A stretch of DNA of 64,000 nt from Arthrobacter sp. cf158 (GTDB lineage Bacteria > Actinomycetota > Actinomycetes > Actinomycetales > Micrococcaceae): contig NZ_FNNR01000001.1 of the NCBI RefSeq assembly GCF_900106835.1, positions 533,182 to 597,181 of the forward strand, read 5' to 3'. Shown here piece after piece: positions 38,558-47,987 of this stretch; the stretch's first letter is position 1, and every line of letters starts with the position of its first letter. The notes below the pieces were generated by a model. The model worked only from the letters and a program-made list of their open reading frames with translations, ran no database searches and was not told the DNA's origin. A program made the translations under genes and the position numbers.

Positions 38558-40065
38558 TGTCCGTCGACGCAACCCTGAGCTTCGAAGAGGCCATGGAGAA
38601 GTACGATCCCGTCCTGGGGTTCGAGGTCCACGTGGAACTCAACACCAAGACCAAAATGTTCTCCTCCGCGCCGAACGTGTTTGGTGACGAACCGAACACC
38701 AACGTCAATGAGGTTGACCTTGGCATGCCCGGCGTCCTGCCGGTGGTGAACAAGACCGCGGTGGAGTCCTCCATCAAGATCGGCCTTGCCCTGAACTGCA
38801 AGATCGCCGAGACATGCCGCTTCGCCCGGAAGAACTACTTCTACCCGGACACTCCCAAGAACTTCCAGACCTCGCAGTATGACGAGCCGATCGCGTATGA
38901 CGGTTACCTGGACATCGAGCTTGAGGATGGCACAGTCTTCCGCGTTGAGATCGAGCGCGCGCATATGGAAGAGGACGCAGGCAAGCTGACCCACATGGGT
39001 GGTGCCGCAGGCCGCATCCAAGGTGCCGACTATTCCCTGGTGGACTACAACCGTTCCGGTGTTCCGCTGGTTGAGATTGTCACCAAGCCGATCGAGGGCG
39101 CCGGCAGCCGCGCGCCGGAGCTGGCCAAGGCCTACGTCGCAGCGGTCCGCGAGATCGTCAAGAACCTCGGTGTTTCCGATGCCAAGATGGAGCGCGGCAA
39201 CGTCCGTTGCGACGCCAACGTTTCCCTGCGCCCGCACGGCCGGGAACGTTTCGGCATTCGTTCGGAAACCAAGAACGTGAACTCGTTGCGCGCAGTTGAG
39301 CACGCCGTCCGTTACGAAATCCAGCGGCACGCCGCGGTCTTGGACTCCGGCGAGCCGGTCATCCAGGAAACGCGCCACTGGCACGAGGACACGCGTTCGA
39401 CGACGTCGGGCCGGCCCAAGTCCGACGCCGACGATTACCGCTACTTCCCGGAGCCGGACCTGGTTCCGGTCGTGGCCTCGCGTGAGTGGGTGGAGGAGCT
39501 CCGCGCCACCCTTCCCGAGCCGCCGGCCGAACGCCGCAAGCGCCTCAAGGAAGCCTGGGGCTACTCGGATCTGGAATTCCGCGACGTGGTCAACGCCGGT
39601 GTGATGGATTCCATTGAGGAAACCATTGCGGCTGGTGCCTCCGCTGACGTTGCCCGCAAGTGGTGGATGGGCGAGATCGTGGGCCGGGCCAAGGTTGCAG
39701 ACGTCGATCCTTCCGAACTCGGTGTCACACCGCAGGTCATCGTAGAGCTGAACAAACTCGTCGAAGACGGCAAGATCAACAACAAGATGGCCACCCAGGT
39801 CCTGGACGGCGTCCTCGCCGGTGAAGGCACGCCGGCGGAGATCGTCGAGAAGCGCGGCCTTGCCGTGGTGTCCGACGACGGTCCCCTCCTGGAAGCCATC
39901 GACGCCGCGCTGGCCGCACAGCCGGATGTCGCGGAGAAGATCCGTGGCGGCAAGGTCCAGGCCATCGGTGCCATTGTTGGCGGTGTCATGAAGGCCACCC
40001 GTGGCCAGGCTGACGCGGGCCGCGTCCGCGAACTCATCCTGGAGAAGCTCGGCGTCGAGGGCTAA
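38557..40065 (+). CDS. gatB: Asp/Glu-tRNA(Asn/Gln) amidotransferase subunit B
   Basis: This 502-residue subunit binds the mischarged tRNA, phosphorylates its acyl group and accepts the ammonia. The N-terminal cradle ([33 protein letters not shown]), the core [11 protein letters not shown] and [14 protein letters not shown], and the C-terminal YqeY-like tail ([19 protein letters not shown]) are all present. ATG 38557 overlaps the gatA stop by one base and follows GGAGG. The operon ends at a strong terminator 26 bp after its stop. Confidence 0.97.
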   Translation: MSVDATLSFEEAMEKYDPVLGFEVHVELNTKTKMFSSAPNVFGDEPNTNVNEVDLGMPGVLPVVNKTAVESSIKIGLALNCKIAETCRFARKNYFYPDTPKNFQTSQYDEPIAYDGYLDIELEDGTVFRVEIERAHMEEDAGKLTHMGGAAGRIQGADYSLVDYNRSGVPLVEIVTKPIEGAGSRAPELAKAYVAAVREIVKNLGVSDAKMERGNVRCDANVSLRPHGRERFGIRSETKNVNSLRAVEHAVRYEIQRHAAVLDSGEPVIQETRHWHEDTRSTTSGRPKSDADDYRYFPEPDLVPVVASREWVEELRATLPEPPAERRKRLKEAWGYSDLEFRDVVNAGVMDSIEETIAAGASADVARKWWMGEIVGRAKVADVDPSELGVTPQVIVELNKLVEDGKINNKMATQVLDGVLAGEGTPAEIVEKRGLAVVSDDGPLLEAIDAALAAQPDVAEKIRGGKVQAIGAIVGGVMKATRGQADAGRVRELILEKLGVEG

Positions 40066-40090
40066 ACGCCAGCTTGTTTCCCATCAAAGT

Positions 40091-40124
40091 AGGCCGCAGT
40101 TATTACTGCGGCCTGCTTTGTTTT
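40091..40124 (+). terminator. Rho-independent terminator of gatCAB
   Basis: A 10-bp stem, AGGCCGCAGT/ACTGCGGCCT, with a TATT loop is followed by a T-rich run (GCTTTGTTTT). It begins 26 bp after the gatB stop and ends just before the next gene. Confidence 0.85.
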
Positions 40125-40141
40125 GGGCGCACAATGGATGC

Positions 40142-40699
40142 ATGGCCACTCTTACACCGGGCCTTCGTAAGGTCTTAATCGCTGGCGGGATCGCCGTCGC
40201 ATTGACCGGCGGCGGGGCCGCCGCTGTGTGGGCGGGCACCCAGCCCAGCCCGACGCCGTCGGGCACTTCTGCCTCGCCCAGTCCGTCTGCGTCCGGAATG
40301 GCAAAGTCCGTGGAGGGGCGTGGTCAGGCCATCCACGGCGAGCACGTGGTCAAGCAACAGGACGGCACCTTCCGTACCGTGGTTACGCAGACCGGAACCA
40401 TCGAGTCGGTGAGCAGTTCCGAGGTGACGGTGAAGAGCGAGGATGGCTTTACCCAGCGCTATGCCATTACAGCCGACACCCGCATCGCGAAACTCCCCAC
40501 CAACGTCTCCGAGCTGAGGAACGGCAGGGGGAAGCCCTCCCTGCCGTCAGCAACGGCCGCTGACCTGACATCCGGCGATGCCGTCCGGCTGAGCGGTACC
40601 AAGGACGGCGATACCGTGACCGCAACAAGAATCGTGTCGGGTGAACTGCCGGCCGGCCTCGTGGGCGGACACGGACATCGCGGGCACGGACCCAAGTAG
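40142..40699 (+). CDS. Secreted or membrane-anchored DUF5666-like protein
   Basis: This 185-residue protein has an N-terminal membrane anchor or signal segment (VLIAGGIAVALTGGGAAAVWAG, about 10-31), a Ser/Pro/Thr-rich spacer and a beta-rich domain (about 75-170). The beta domain contains TGTIESVSSSEVTVKSEDGF and GDAVRLSGTKDGDTVTATRI, which resemble the small OB-like DUF5666 fold. The tail is His/Gly-rich (GGHGHRGHGPK) and could bind metal. No Shine-Dalgarno is clear, and the start lies very near the gatB terminator. Function is not known. Confidence 0.75.
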   Translation: MATLTPGLRKVLIAGGIAVALTGGGAAAVWAGTQPSPTPSGTSASPSPSASGMAKSVEGRGQAIHGEHVVKQQDGTFRTVVTQTGTIESVSSSEVTVKSEDGFTQRYAITADTRIAKLPTNVSELRNGRGKPSLPSATAADLTSGDAVRLSGTKDGDTVTATRIVSGELPAGLVGGHGHRGHGPK

Positions 40700-40719
40700 G
40701 CAACCGGGCCACAGCTGAG

Positions 40720-41733
40720 TTACAGGGCCACTGTCCTGAAGCCCAGGTTGGCGCTGGCGGAGTCAGGGGTGTTGGAGCTCCGGGCAGCCAGCCGGTACCG
40801 GTTGCAGTAGGAATCGTGGCACAGATACGAGCCTCCCCGCATGACCCTCCCGCGTCCGATCGTGGGGCCTTGCGGGTCTTCCACGGTTCCTGCAGTGAGG
40901 CACGTTGTGTAGTACTTGGGCAGGAACCAGTCACTGCACCATTCCCACACGTTTCCGCTGGTTTGGTAGAGCCCGTAGCCGTTGGGGGCGAAGGACATGA
41001 CGGGCGCGGTGGTGAGGTAGCCGTCGTCGAGGTCGTTACGTGCAGGGAACTCGCCCTGCCAGATGTTGCAATTGTGGGCAGTTGTCCCCGGCGCGTTGTT
41101 GTGCAGCTCGTTGCCCCAGGGGTAGCGCTGTCCCGGGAGCCCGCCGCGGGCCGCGTATTCCCACTCGGCTTCGGTGGGGAGGCGGCGGCCCGCCCATGCG
41201 CAATACGCCAGGGCATCGTTGTACGACACGTGGGTCACCGGATGATCCGGAATGTCAGTCCAGTGGGAGAGGGGGCCGGCCGGGTGCGCCCAATCGGCGC
41301 CCCGCACGTTGAGCCACCACGGAACGTTGGAGACACGGTTCAGGATCTGATGCTTTTCAGCTTTGACGGCCAGATGGAACACCGCTGAGGTTCCGTAGAG
41401 CTCTGATTCGGTGCGATGGCCGGTGGCCTCCACAAAGGCGGCAAACGATTCGTTGGTTACTGTGGTGGCGCTGATCCTGAAGCCGGTGACCCGTACTTGA
41501 TGCACCGGTGACTCGCCATCGGCCGCGTATCCCTCGTTGAAGGGGTCGCCCATGGCGAAGGTGCCACCAGGGACGGGGACATCGTTGGCAGGGGCTGCTG
41601 GTGCCGGGCCGTTCGCCGCACGCGCCCCGTGGGCCCCTTGCGTGGAACGTTCGACGGCGGTGCGCGGCTCGAGTGGGGCGTTCGCCTCGAGCGGGGTGAC
41701 GCGTCGCTCTTCCGGGCTGCAGCAGTCAGCCAT
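40720..41733 (-). CDS. Formylglycine-generating enzyme (SUMF1/FGE family)
   Basis: This 337-residue protein has the FGE fold: VPVPGGTFAMGDPF, RLPTEAEWEYAARGG, QTSGNVWEWCSDWF and the end MRGGSYLCHDSYCNRYRLAARS. Cys305 and Cys310 match the copper-binding cysteine pair of true aerobic FGEs, which oxidise Cys in sulfatases (CxPxR) to formylglycine. ATG 41733 is chosen for GGAAGG upstream. The N-terminus MADCCSPEERR carries a near-sulfatase motif. No sulfatase is encoded in the window, so its client is elsewhere. It is divergent from the sugar ABC operon. Confidence 0.92.
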   Translation of the reverse strand: MADCCSPEERRVTPLEANAPLEPRTAVERSTQGAHGARAANGPAPAAPANDVPVPGGTFAMGDPFNEGYAADGESPVHQVRVTGFRISATTVTNESFAAFVEATGHRTESELYGTSAVFHLAVKAEKHQILNRVSNVPWWLNVRGADWAHPAGPLSHWTDIPDHPVTHVSYNDALAYCAWAGRRLPTEAEWEYAARGGLPGQRYPWGNELHNNAPGTTAHNCNIWQGEFPARNDLDDGYLTTAPVMSFAPNGYGLYQTSGNVWEWCSDWFLPKYYTTCLTAGTVEDPQGPTIGRGRVMRGGSYLCHDSYCNRYRLAARSSNTPDSASANLGFRTVAL

Positions 41734-41795
41734 ATCTACCTTCCGGCCGGAGTTTTCCTCCATCTTAGCGTCGGCGCCCAGACACCAGCGGTGAT

Positions 41796-41825
41796 GAAAA
41801 CTGATTTCTATGGTCAGTTTCGATC
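41796..41825. promoter_or_regulatory. Inverted repeat, candidate operator shared with the SIS-operon promoter
   Basis: AAACTGA-N9-TCAGTTT (41798-41804, 41814-41820) lies between the FGE gene and the ABC operon. On the minus strand the right edge reads GATCGAAACTGA, which matches GATCGAAAATGA at 58947-58958 in 11 of 12 bases. ATAGA followed by TCAG occurs downstream at both sites. Confidence 0.5.
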
Positions 41826-41831
41826 ATGATC

Positions 41832-41877
41832 TTGCAAAAAGAGATGGCCGTCACTTATGGTTTGTTAAACGGTTAAC
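41832..41877 (+). promoter_or_regulatory. Promoter and LacI-type operator of the sugar ABC operon
   Basis: A -35 TTGCAA (41832-41837) and a -10 TATGGT (41856-41861) are 18 bases apart. The palindrome GTTAAACGGTTAAC (41864-41877), with the central CG typical of LacI-family operators, covers the expected transcription start. The LacI gene at 45715 in the same operon is the natural ligand. Confidence 0.7.
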
Positions 41878-41930
41878 GAGCGTGGCCTGAATCACATTGA
41901 TGGTTTTGGCTCAGCACCTGAGGAGACAGC

Positions 41931-42962
41931 ATGAACTCGACGACGGAACAGGCTCCGGCATTGCCCGAAGCTCGCCGAGTCCCGGCCCCGGCAGGAAAAG
42001 CCTCCGGGTCCGGTCCGAAGAAGGGGAAGAGGAACAAGGTCCCGCAGCAGAGCTTCCGGTCCCGTCTGCGACGCGACAAGCAGATGCTCCTCATGATGGT
42101 CCCGGGCATTGCCTTCCTGCTGCTCTTCTTCTACATCCCCATCCTGGGCAACGTCATCGCGTTCCAGGATTACCAGCCCTACCTCGGCATCGGGGACAGC
42201 CTGTGGGTTGGCTGGCAGAACTTTGTGGACCTGTTCGGAAACCCTGACTTCATCCACGCCTTCTGGAACACGCTGTACCTCGCGGCTTGGCAACTTGTCT
42301 TCCTGTTCCCGGTGCCCCTGGTACTGGCGTTGATCGTTGACTCACTGGTCAGCAACCGGGTCCGCAAGATCTTCCAGAGCATCGCCTACCTGCCGCACTT
42401 CCTGTCCTGGGTTTTGGTGATCGCTTTCTTCCAGCAGATGTTGGGTGGCGCAGGATTCGTCAACAACCTGCTCAGGGACTGGGGAATGGATCCCATCCCG
42501 TTCATGACCAATCCCGAGTCGTTCCCGGTCATGGTGGTGGTCCAGATGATCTGGAAGGACGCCGGCTGGGCCATGATCATCTTCCTGGCGGCCCTTGCCA
42601 GCATCGACGCCTCGCTCTACGAAGCAGCTGCGGCTGACGGAGCAGGGCGCTGGCGCAGAATGTGGCACATCACCCTTCCCGGGCTGCGTCCTGTGATCGT
42701 CCTGCTCCTGATCCTGCGCATCGGCGACATCCTTTCCGTCGGCTTTGAGCAGTTCATCCTGCAGCGCGACGCCGTGGGAGCCGGAGCTGCGGAAGTCCTG
42801 GACACCTTCACCTACTACACCGGCGTAGTAGGAGGCGGCTGGAGCTCCGGCGCAGCGGCCGGCCTGGCGAAGGGCGTGGTGAGCGCCCTGCTGATCTACG
42901 GCGCCAACAAACTTGCCCACCGCTTCGGCGAAGACGGAATCTTCGCAAAACAAGTGCGCTGA
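41931..42962 (+). CDS. Sugar ABC transporter permease 1 (LplB/UgpA-like)
   Basis: This 343-residue protein has a basic cytosolic N-terminus of about 45 residues, six membrane segments and the EAA loop DASLYEAAAADGAGRWRRMWHITLPGLRP. It fits the LplB-type permeases of carbohydrate importers of the CUT1 class. GAGGAG lies before the ATG. It is the first gene of the operon behind the LacI-type operator and pairs with the permease at 43005. The ATPase is not encoded here; CUT1 systems often share one MsmK-like ATPase. Confidence 0.93.
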   Translation: MNSTTEQAPALPEARRVPAPAGKASGSGPKKGKRNKVPQQSFRSRLRRDKQMLLMMVPGIAFLLLFFYIPILGNVIAFQDYQPYLGIGDSLWVGWQNFVDLFGNPDFIHAFWNTLYLAAWQLVFLFPVPLVLALIVDSLVSNRVRKIFQSIAYLPHFLSWVLVIAFFQQMLGGAGFVNNLLRDWGMDPIPFMTNPESFPVMVVVQMIWKDAGWAMIIFLAALASIDASLYEAAAADGAGRWRRMWHITLPGLRPVIVLLLILRIGDILSVGFEQFILQRDAVGAGAAEVLDTFTYYTGVVGGGWSSGAAAGLAKGVVSALLIYGANKLAHRFGEDGIFAKQVR

Positions 42963-43004
42963 AAGCCACGCTGACCCGCGCGCCTGCCGCACAAGGAGAA
43001 CCCC

Positions 43005-43928
43005 ATGGCAACAACACTTTTCACCAAGAAACCCCGGGAGCTTAGCTACAACCCCAAGCGCCCGGTATGGAAGGAAAAGCCTTCCGCCCTGTATCAAACG
43101 GTCAAAGCGGTAGTTCTGATCGTTTTCAGCCTGTCCATCCTCACGCCTATCCTTCTGGTGGTTTCGACGTCCCTCGCTGACACCGAACAACTGGTGAAAG
43201 CCGGCGGCTTCGTCCTCTGGCCCGAGCGCCCCACCTTGGAGGCCTACGCCACCATCTTCAAGGGCCCCATGGTCCTTCAGTCACTCGGAGTGAGCATGCT
43301 GGTGACTGCGGTGGGCACCATCCTGGCGCTGTTCGTCACCATCACCATGGCCTACGCCACCAGCCGCTCAGTACTCTTCGGCAGGCCCGTCATCCTTGCG
43401 GTTCTGTTCACGCTCCTGTTTGCCCCTGGCCTGATCCCGTCCTTCCTGATGATTCGCCAGCTTGGACTGCTGGACTCCCTGTGGTCGCTCATCCTTCCCG
43501 GCATTTTCGGAGCCTTCAACTTTGTAGTGATGCGCTCGTTCTTCATGAACATCCCAGGGGAACTGATCGAGAGCGCCAGGATTGACGGCGCCAACGACTG
43601 GCAGATTCTGTGGCGGATTGTCATGCCGCTGTCCAAAGCCGTGATCGCCGTCGTCGGGCTGTTCTATGCGGTCGGCTTCTGGAACTCGTTCTTCAATGCC
43701 CTGCTCTACATCAACGACCACAGCAAGTGGCCCATCCAGTTGCTCCTCCGCAACTTCGTGGTCCAGGGGAGCGGTGCTGCCGACCAGTTGGGAATCACCA
43801 CCACGCCCCCGCCGCAGTCCATCCAGATGGCCGTTGTGGTGGTGGCGCTGGTCCCCATCCTGATGGTCTACCCGTTCCTCCAAAAGCACTTTGCCAAGGG
43901 CGTCATCACCGGCGCCGTCAAGGGCTAG
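43005..43928 (+). CDS. Sugar ABC transporter permease 2 (LplC/YtcP-like)
   Basis: This 307-residue permease has six membrane segments and the EAA loop PGELIESARIDGANDWQILWRIVMPLSKA. It matches LplC/YtcP partners of LplB. AAGGAG precedes the ATG, 42 bp after permease 1. The last residues (LQKHFAKGVITGAVKG) are the usual CUT1 permease end, so the protein is complete. Confidence 0.93.
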   Translation: MATTLFTKKPRELSYNPKRPVWKEKPSALYQTVKAVVLIVFSLSILTPILLVVSTSLADTEQLVKAGGFVLWPERPTLEAYATIFKGPMVLQSLGVSMLVTAVGTILALFVTITMAYATSRSVLFGRPVILAVLFTLLFAPGLIPSFLMIRQLGLLDSLWSLILPGIFGAFNFVVMRSFFMNIPGELIESARIDGANDWQILWRIVMPLSKAVIAVVGLFYAVGFWNSFFNALLYINDHSKWPIQLLLRNFVVQGSGAADQLGITTTPPPQSIQMAVVVVALVPILMVYPFLQKHFAKGVITGAVKG

Positions 43929-43998
43929 CCGCACCCGCGGACCCCTGAAGCACTGAAAAAACCACACCATGAAGCAAATAACCAGAAAGGGTTATGCC

Positions 43999-45657
43999 AT
44001 GACGAGCACTACCTCACAGGCTGGATTCAGCCGCCGCGGTTTCCTTGGCCTTGCAGGCCTGGCCGTGACCGCTGCAGGTTTGTCCGCCTGCGGTGGAGGC
44101 GGAGCCTCGAGCAACGGAGGCGCCGCTGCCTCCGCTTCGGTCAAGCTGCCCACGTACAAGGAATTCACCGGCGTCACCCCGGATATCGCAGGTAACGCCA
44201 AGGGCCTCCAAGCCGGATACTTCAAGCTGCCCACCGCTGTGCAGTCCGTGAAGACGCCGCCGCTCAAGGGCAAAGTGACTGGTCTGACCGAAACGTTCGA
44301 CACCATGAGCCCGGGCTTGAAGGACAACCCCTTCTGGCAGCGGCTCAACAGCAAGCTCGGCGGCGACCTGGAGCTGCAGATCGCAGAGGACATCGGAGAC
44401 GGTTACCCGGCAAAGTTTGCCACGGTGCTGGCAAGCAACGACCTCCCGGACATGATGTGGGTTCCGCCGAACCAGGGCATCCCCAACGTCGGTCCCATGC
44501 TCGAAGCCAAGTTCCAGGACCTGACGCCCTACCTCTCCGGTGACGCCGTCCTTGAGTACCCCAACCTGGCTGCACTGAAGCCCGATTCCTGGAAGACCGC
44601 CGTCGTCAACGGCAAGATCTGGGGAGCTCCCATCCCCAGTACCCCGTTCGGCCAGGTCTATGTGGGCAACCACGATGTCTGGTCGCAGGTAGGCGGCTTT
44701 GAAGCCGGCAGCGCTGAGGAATTCCTGGAGAAGGCCAAGGAGCTGACACGCCCGGGCGACCAGAAGTACGCGCTGGAACCGGCCTACATCAACGCCCTCC
44801 ATATGGTCACCGAATGGTTCGGCGCCCCCAACAGCTGGGCCGTCAACAAAGACCGCACCCTCACGCACCTCTACGAGACCGACGAGTACATGGCTGGAGT
44901 GGAATTCACCGCCAAGATGTTCGCAGCCGGCGTCTTCTACCCCGATTCCAAGGCCACGGACATCCGCTCACGCGTGGCCAACGGCAGTGTTGCCGCCCAG
45001 GTAGTGGTGGGCCCGCATGATATCCGCAGTTACCGTGCGCTGAACAAGACCGCCCGGTTTGATGTCCTTATTCCTTTCAGCGCCGACGGCAAGGTCAAGC
45101 CGGTCTACGACATGGGATACGGAACAGTCGGTTTCACGCCTTTCAAGAAGGCCGAAGAGGGGAAGATCCGCGAACTGCTCGCGCTCATCAACTACTTGTC
45201 AGCACCGTTCGGCACGGTGGAGTACATGCAGAAGAACTTCGGCGAGCTTGGCGAGGACTACACCATCGACGCCTCCGGCAACCCGGCGCGTACCGACACC
45301 GGAACCACCAACGCCCCTGGCCTGGTCTCTGCGTTGAACATCATGTCCAGCCCGGAGAACGTCATCTTCAACCCCGGGTTCGACGACGACACACGCTACG
45401 TCAGCCAGCAGGAAGAGAAGCTCCTGGAACTTGCGTGGCGCAACCCCACCAACGGTTCCTACTCGGACACCAACGCCAAGGTGGGTGCCAAGATCACCAA
45501 GCAGCTGCGCGACAAGGTGGTGGACATCATTACCGGCCGGGCCAAGATCGACGAGCTCAAGGACGCTGTGAAGCGCTGGAAGAGCGAAGGCGGCGACAAG
45601 ATGCGCGATGAGTACCAGGCCGCGTTGGACCCGAACGCACCGGTCTTCAGGAGCTAG
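43999..45657 (+). CDS. Sugar ABC transporter substrate-binding lipoprotein (Tat signal)
   Basis: The start at 43999 places a twin-arginine signal, SRRGFLGLAGLAVTAAGLSAC, at the N-terminus and has AAAGGG upstream; the ATG at 43969 has a weaker site. The 552-residue protein ends its signal at a lipobox Cys (about residue 32) and has the large LplA-type two-lobe fold of about 520 residues. The combination of large binding protein and LplB/LplC permeases is typical for oligosaccharide or uronide uptake. The ligand is unknown; O-glycan fragments released by the GH101 enzyme (54355) are one possibility. Confidence 0.9.
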   Translation: MTSTTSQAGFSRRGFLGLAGLAVTAAGLSACGGGGASSNGGAAASASVKLPTYKEFTGVTPDIAGNAKGLQAGYFKLPTAVQSVKTPPLKGKVTGLTETFDTMSPGLKDNPFWQRLNSKLGGDLELQIAEDIGDGYPAKFATVLASNDLPDMMWVPPNQGIPNVGPMLEAKFQDLTPYLSGDAVLEYPNLAALKPDSWKTAVVNGKIWGAPIPSTPFGQVYVGNHDVWSQVGGFEAGSAEEFLEKAKELTRPGDQKYALEPAYINALHMVTEWFGAPNSWAVNKDRTLTHLYETDEYMAGVEFTAKMFAAGVFYPDSKATDIRSRVANGSVAAQVVVGPHDIRSYRALNKTARFDVLIPFSADGKVKPVYDMGYGTVGFTPFKKAEEGKIRELLALINYLSAPFGTVEYMQKNFGELGEDYTIDASGNPARTDTGTTNAPGLVSALNIMSSPENVIFNPGFDDDTRYVSQQEEKLLELAWRNPTNGSYSDTNAKVGAKITKQLRDKVVDIITGRAKIDELKDAVKRWKSEGGDKMRDEYQAALDPNAPVFRS

Positions 45658-45714
45658 CCTCAGACCAACAACCAAGCAACGCGCAAGCATCAGAAGGCAT
45701 CAGCAGGGGGAACC

Positions 45715-46767
45715 ATGGCAAAAGCGAGCAGCACCGGAGTCCGACCCACCATCCGCATGGTGGCCGAACTGGCGGGCGTTTCCACGGCCACCGTTTCCTA
45801 CGTCCTGTCAGGTCGCCGCGGCGACGGGGGACCGGGTGTTTCGGATCCGACGGCGGAAAAGGTCAAGGCAGCTGCGGAGCGGCTTGGCTACCGCCCCAAC
45901 CAGGCGGCCCGGGCCATCCGCACGGGCCGCACCAACACCGTGATCCTTTCGCTGACCATGTTGTCCGATCCTTGGTCCCTGTCCGTGATCGAGTCCGTGC
46001 AGAAGGCGGCGGTTCCCTTGGGCATCACGCCGATGATTCTGGGCGATGCGGACTGGGTGAAGGTGCTTGGCACGCACAATGCCGACGCCGTGTTCGTTGA
46101 CGCAGTGCGCCATGACCAACGGGACGCATTGCGGAAACTCGCCGAGCACGGCACCACGTTGGTGGTTTTCGACGAGGGCCTGGAGCCGGAGGGGTTCGAC
46201 GTCATCCGTTCCATTGCCGGACCCGGCTGCCGCATGGCCGTGGAACACCTGCTCCACGGCCACCGGCAGATTGCCTGCCTGACCCCGGCCACCGCCGCGG
46301 GGACGTCGGGCGGGGCGCGGTACCGGGCGTACTCGGAGGCTTTGGTGGCGGCGCAGATCCCGGAGCGGGAAGACTACGTGGGCCTGTTTGATGGCACCAG
46401 TGCGGGAGCCTACGCCGCGGCCACGCGGGTGCTCAGCCTGCCGGACCGGCCCACAGCGATCTATGCCACCACGGACTTCGCCGCTGTCAGTGCCATCAAC
46501 GCTGCCCAGCGGCTGGGCCTGGCAGTCGGTACCGATGTGGACATCATCGGCGTGGGCAACACGGTGGAGGGCGAGCGGATGTCTCCCTCGCTCAGCACTG
46601 TTGGTCCCGTGGACTTCTTCGACAAACTTGCGCGGCTGCTCCTGCGGCGGGCAACCGCCCAGTCCGGTCCGGAGGCGGCAGCGGGCCCCGCCGTCCTGGA
46701 CTTCCCTTGGCACTTGTTCGTCCGCGAATCGGCGCCGCACCGCAGCGCCGCAACCAGACTTTATTAA
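45715..46767 (+). CDS. LacI-family transcriptional regulator
   Basis: This 350-residue protein has a LacI DNA-binding head (TIRMVAELAGVSTATVSYVLSGR...) with an unusual Gly/Asp-rich insertion (RRGDGGPGVSDPTAEKV) before the hinge helix, and a periplasmic-binding-like effector domain (NTVILSLTML, DAVFVDAVR, PTAIYATTDFAAVSAINAAQRLGL). AGGGGGA precedes the ATG. It is in line with the ABC genes and the Gfo/Idh gene. It should repress the operon through GTTAAACGGTTAAC at 41864. Confidence 0.93.
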   Translation: MAKASSTGVRPTIRMVAELAGVSTATVSYVLSGRRGDGGPGVSDPTAEKVKAAAERLGYRPNQAARAIRTGRTNTVILSLTMLSDPWSLSVIESVQKAAVPLGITPMILGDADWVKVLGTHNADAVFVDAVRHDQRDALRKLAEHGTTLVVFDEGLEPEGFDVIRSIAGPGCRMAVEHLLHGHRQIACLTPATAAGTSGGARYRAYSEALVAAQIPEREDYVGLFDGTSAGAYAAATRVLSLPDRPTAIYATTDFAAVSAINAAQRLGLAVGTDVDIIGVGNTVEGERMSPSLSTVGPVDFFDKLARLLLRRATAQSGPEAAAGPAVLDFPWHLFVRESAPHRSAATRLY

Positions 46768-46792
46768 GAACAGCAGAAGGAAATTGCACACC

Positions 46793-47977
46793 ATGGAAAA
46801 GGATTTGAAGGTTGGCATCGTAGGTTTTGGCCTGCGATCAGGGCTGTGGAAACACGCCCATAAGCCGGGCCAGGGCTCTGAGGTCACCATTATTTGTGAC
46901 GTGAGTGAGCGCGGACGCGCCGACGCTGCAGAGCGTATCCCCACGGCGAAGGTCACGGATAACCTCGAGGAACTGCTGGCCGGCGGCCTGGACGCCGTAC
47001 TGGTGCTGACACCCGACAACCAGCACGCCGCCGTCGCTGTCCGTACGCTCCAGGCGGGTATCCCCACTTTCTGTGAGAAGCCGCTGGACATCACTGTGGA
47101 GGCTGCGGACCTGATCCTGAAAACGGCCTACCAAACCGGCACCCGGCTCTATGTCGGCCACAATATGCGCCACATGCCGGTAGTGGTTCAGATGCGCCAG
47201 CTCATCGAGGAAGGCCGGATCGGTGACGTGAAGGCGGTGTGGTGCCGGCACTTCGTGGGCCACGGAGGCGACTACTACTTCAAGGACTGGCATGCACAGC
47301 GCGCCAATGTCACCTCCCTGCTCCTCCAAAAAGGTGCGCACGACATCGATGTGATTCACTGGCTTGCCGGTGGCTACACCAAGCGGGTTGCCGCCGTCGG
47401 CGATCTCGCCGTCTACGGTGACGTAGCCAATCGCTCCGACAACACGGGCAAGCGCATGGGGGACTGGTTCTCCCTGGACAACTGGCCGCCCACCGAGCAG
47501 AAGGACTTGGCCGAGTCGATCGACGTCGAGGACATTTCCATGATGAACATGGTCCTGGATAACGGTGTGCTCGCCTCATACCAGCAATGCCACTTCACGC
47601 CGGACTACTGGCGTAATTACACCGTCATCGGCACCAAGGGACGGATCGAAAACCTCGGTGACGGGCCGGGGGAGACCATCAACGTGTGGACCAGCCGGTC
47701 CTCGGGCTACGCAGCCCCGGATGAGGTCATCACCATTCAGGACGGCGAGGGCGGCCACGGCGGGGCTGATCCACGCCTCATCGAGGAGTTCCTCCGCTTC
47801 GCGTCGGAGGGCGGCCGCACCCAGACCAGCCCGATTGCGGCACGCCAGGCCGTGGTGGCGGGTATCCTCGCTGCGGAATCGCTGCGAGGAGACGGCTCTG
47901 CACGCGAGGTACCGGAGCTCCCGGCCGAGCTGGTGGAGTACTTCGACGCCGGTCAGCCAGCCTTGGTCCGCGACTGA
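46793..47977 (+). CDS. Gfo/Idh/MocA-family oxidoreductase
   Basis: This 394-residue protein starts with a Rossmann motif (VGIVGFGLRSG) and has the family signature CEKPLDITVEAADLI, where the EKP Lys is catalytic. The C-terminal beta domain holds a QKGAHDIDVIHWLAG stretch with the Asp-His pair. Such enzymes oxidise or epimerise sugars and inositols with NAD(P). AGAAGGA lies before ATG 46793; the longer frame runs back through lacI and is not used. It is the last gene of the sugar operon, so it probably acts on the imported sugar. Confidence 0.92.
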   Translation: MEKDLKVGIVGFGLRSGLWKHAHKPGQGSEVTIICDVSERGRADAAERIPTAKVTDNLEELLAGGLDAVLVLTPDNQHAAVAVRTLQAGIPTFCEKPLDITVEAADLILKTAYQTGTRLYVGHNMRHMPVVVQMRQLIEEGRIGDVKAVWCRHFVGHGGDYYFKDWHAQRANVTSLLLQKGAHDIDVIHWLAGGYTKRVAAVGDLAVYGDVANRSDNTGKRMGDWFSLDNWPPTEQKDLAESIDVEDISMMNMVLDNGVLASYQQCHFTPDYWRNYTVIGTKGRIENLGDGPGETINVWTSRSSGYAAPDEVITIQDGEGGHGGADPRLIEEFLRFASEGGRTQTSPIAARQAVVAGILAAESLRGDGSAREVPELPAELVEYFDAGQPALVRD

Positions 47978-47987
47978 CCGTTTGAGT

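Noticed and set aside
41715..41733. Sulfatase-type CxPxR formylglycine site in the FGE N-terminus
   Set aside because: The residues read CSPEER, with Glu where Arg is needed, so it is not a true motif; it is noted only as a near miss.
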